Below are positions 6,592 to 7,601 of a stretch of 7,601 nt of DNA, piece after piece (position 1 is the stretch's first letter; every line of letters begins with the position of its first letter). A program made the translations under genes and the position numbers. This stretch comes from Acidobacteriota bacterium (GTDB taxonomy: Bacteria; Acidobacteriota; Vicinamibacteria; Vicinamibacterales; Vicinamibacteraceae): positions 1-7,601 of the forward strand of contig JAEZDP010000102.1 of assembly GCA_023418055.1 (NCBI GenBank), read 5' to 3'. A model generated the notes under the pieces. That model was given only the letters and a program-made list of their open reading frames with translations, searched no databases and had not been told where the DNA came from.

Positions 6592-7601
6592 ATGGAGACA
6601 GCCGTCCCGACCGCCGCCGTGCAGGAACCGCCCATCAACCGCCTGTTCCGCCTGATGGTGCAGACCGGCGCGTCCGACCTGCACCTGAGCGCCAGCGTGC
6701 CGCCGCTCATCCGCAAGGACGGGCGGATGCTGCCGATCGACCCGTCGGCGCCGGCGTTGACGGCCGACGACATCCGGCGTCTGCTGTGGCCCATCACGCC
6801 CGAGAAGAACCGGGTGGAGTTCGAGGCGCGGCACGACTCCGACTTCGCCTACGAGGTGGCGGAGGTGGCACGCTTCCGCGCCAACATCTTCATGGACCGC
6901 AAGGGCATGGGCGCAGTGTTCCGCGTGATTCCCTCGAAGATCCTGACGGCCGAGACGTTGGGGCTGTCGCCGCACATCCTGCAGTTGTGCGGCCTCAGCA
7001 AGGGGCTCGTGCTGGTGACCGGGCCCACGGGGTCGGGCAAGTCCACCACCCTGTGCGCGATGCTCGACTACATCAACCGCACGCGCCAGGACCACGTGAT
7101 CACGATCGAGGACCCCATCGAGTTCGTGCACGAGAACAAGACGTGCCTCATCAACCAGCGCGAGGTGCACAACCACACCGACTCGTTCAAGGACGCGCTC
7201 CGGGTCGCGCTGCGCGAAGACCCCGACATCATCCTCGTGGGTGAGATGCGCGACCTCGAGACCGTGGCCATCGCGATCGAGACGGCCGAGACCGGTCACC
7301 TCGTTTTCGGCACGTTGCACACGACGACAGCGGCATCGACCGTGGACCGCATCATCGACCAGTTCCCGGCGGACCGTCAGAGCCAGATCCGGGTGATGCT
7401 GAGCGAATCGCTCAAAGGCGTCATCGCCCAGACGCTCTGTCGCAAGGTCGGCGGCGGACGCGCGGCGGCGCTCGAAGTGCTCATCGTCAACAACGCGATC
7501 AGCAACCTGATTCGCGAAGGCAAGACGTTCCAGATTCCTTCGATGATGCAGGTGGGCAAGGCGCTCGGCATGGTCACCCTCAACGAGAGCCTGTTCGAAC
7601 T
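6592..7601 (+). CDS. pilT: Type IV pilus retraction ATPase PilT (C-terminus beyond right edge)
   Basis: Seen: 336 codons open to the right edge. The N-terminal PAS-like part has GASDLHLSASVPPLIRKDG (26-44). The RecA-like ATPase has Walker A GPTGSGKST (144-152), Asp box VITIEDPIEF (169-178), Walker B DPDIILVGEMRD (210-221) with catalytic Glu218, and His box TGHLVFGTLHT (234-244). AISNLIREGK (302-311) matches the AIRNLIREGK signature of PilT. Nothing catalytic is missing; against the family's usual ~345-370 residues only a short tail is lost. Known: a hexameric cytoplasmic ATPase at the pilus base that depolymerises pilin, driving twitching motility, surface sensing and DNA uptake. Start: ATG at 6592 gives a normal PilT N-terminus after a short Ala/Pro-rich lead; an in-frame ATG at 6508 would add 28 residues unlike PilT. 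PilU and other PilT paralogues are close, but the signature favours PilT. No other pilus gene lies in the window. It is divergent from the phosphodiesterase gene. Confidence 0.95.
   Translation, partial: METAVPTAAVQEPPINRLFRLMVQTGASDLHLSASVPPLIRKDGRMLPIDPSAPALTADDIRRLLWPITPEKNRVEFEARHDSDFAYEVAEVARFRANIFMDRKGMGAVFRVIPSKILTAETLGLSPHILQLCGLSKGLVLVTGPTGSGKSTTLCAMLDYINRTRQDHVITIEDPIEFVHENKTCLINQREVHNHTDSFKDALRVALREDPDIILVGEMRDLETVAIAIETAETGHLVFGTLHTTTAASTVDRIIDQFPADRQSQIRVMLSESLKGVIAQTLCRKVGGGRAAALEVLIVNNAISNLIREGKTFQIPSMMQVGKALGMVTLNESLFE

Noticed and set aside
6535..7320. Upstream extension of the phosphodiesterase frame to an ATG at 7320 (618 codons in total)
   Set aside because: The extra part is entirely antisense to pilT, whose Walker A, Walker B, Asp and His boxes are intact. 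A signal peptide starting at 6504 (or 6534) marks the real N-terminus.

Overview
The window is GC-rich DNA, almost fully coding, with G/C-dominated third codon positions. It holds five genes, two of them cut by the window edges. Two tandem secreted FG-GAP/ASPIC-UnbV propeller proteins (CRTAC1 type), one carrying TPRs and a long C-terminal extension, sit next to a PilT-family ATPase. This mix and the base composition fit Acidobacteriota, perhaps the Vicinamibacteria group. That assignment is inference from gene content; no rRNA or marker gene is present.

Layout, right to left on the minus strand: a predicted exported PLC/GDPD-like phosphodiesterase (5464-6504); a 72-bp gap; a 563-residue CRTAC1-type protein (3700-5391); a 1125-residue TPR / seven-bladed propeller / ASPIC-UnbV protein with an uncharacterised ~430-residue C-terminus (326-3703); and the first 109 codons of a nitrilase-superfamily carbon-nitrogen hydrolase (1-329). 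The last three genes are joined by 4-bp overlaps (ATGA and GTGA), so they are very probably one transcript with translational coupling. On the plus strand, diverging from the phosphodiesterase gene, is a type IV pilus retraction ATPase (pilT, 6592 to the right edge), truncated only near its C-terminus.

How the genes may work together: both propeller proteins have predicted signal peptides and calcium-loop motifs, so they should act outside the cytoplasm, possibly on the cell surface. The nitrilase-like enzyme has no visible signal peptide in the part seen and should be cytoplasmic. The phosphodiesterase is also exported and may share the transcript, but the gap before the next gene leaves that open. 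No known pathway joins these functions. The least explained parts are the coupled three-gene unit and the conserved-looking C-terminal region of the 1125-residue protein. No RNA gene, CRISPR array, insertion sequence or convincing intrinsic terminator was seen.
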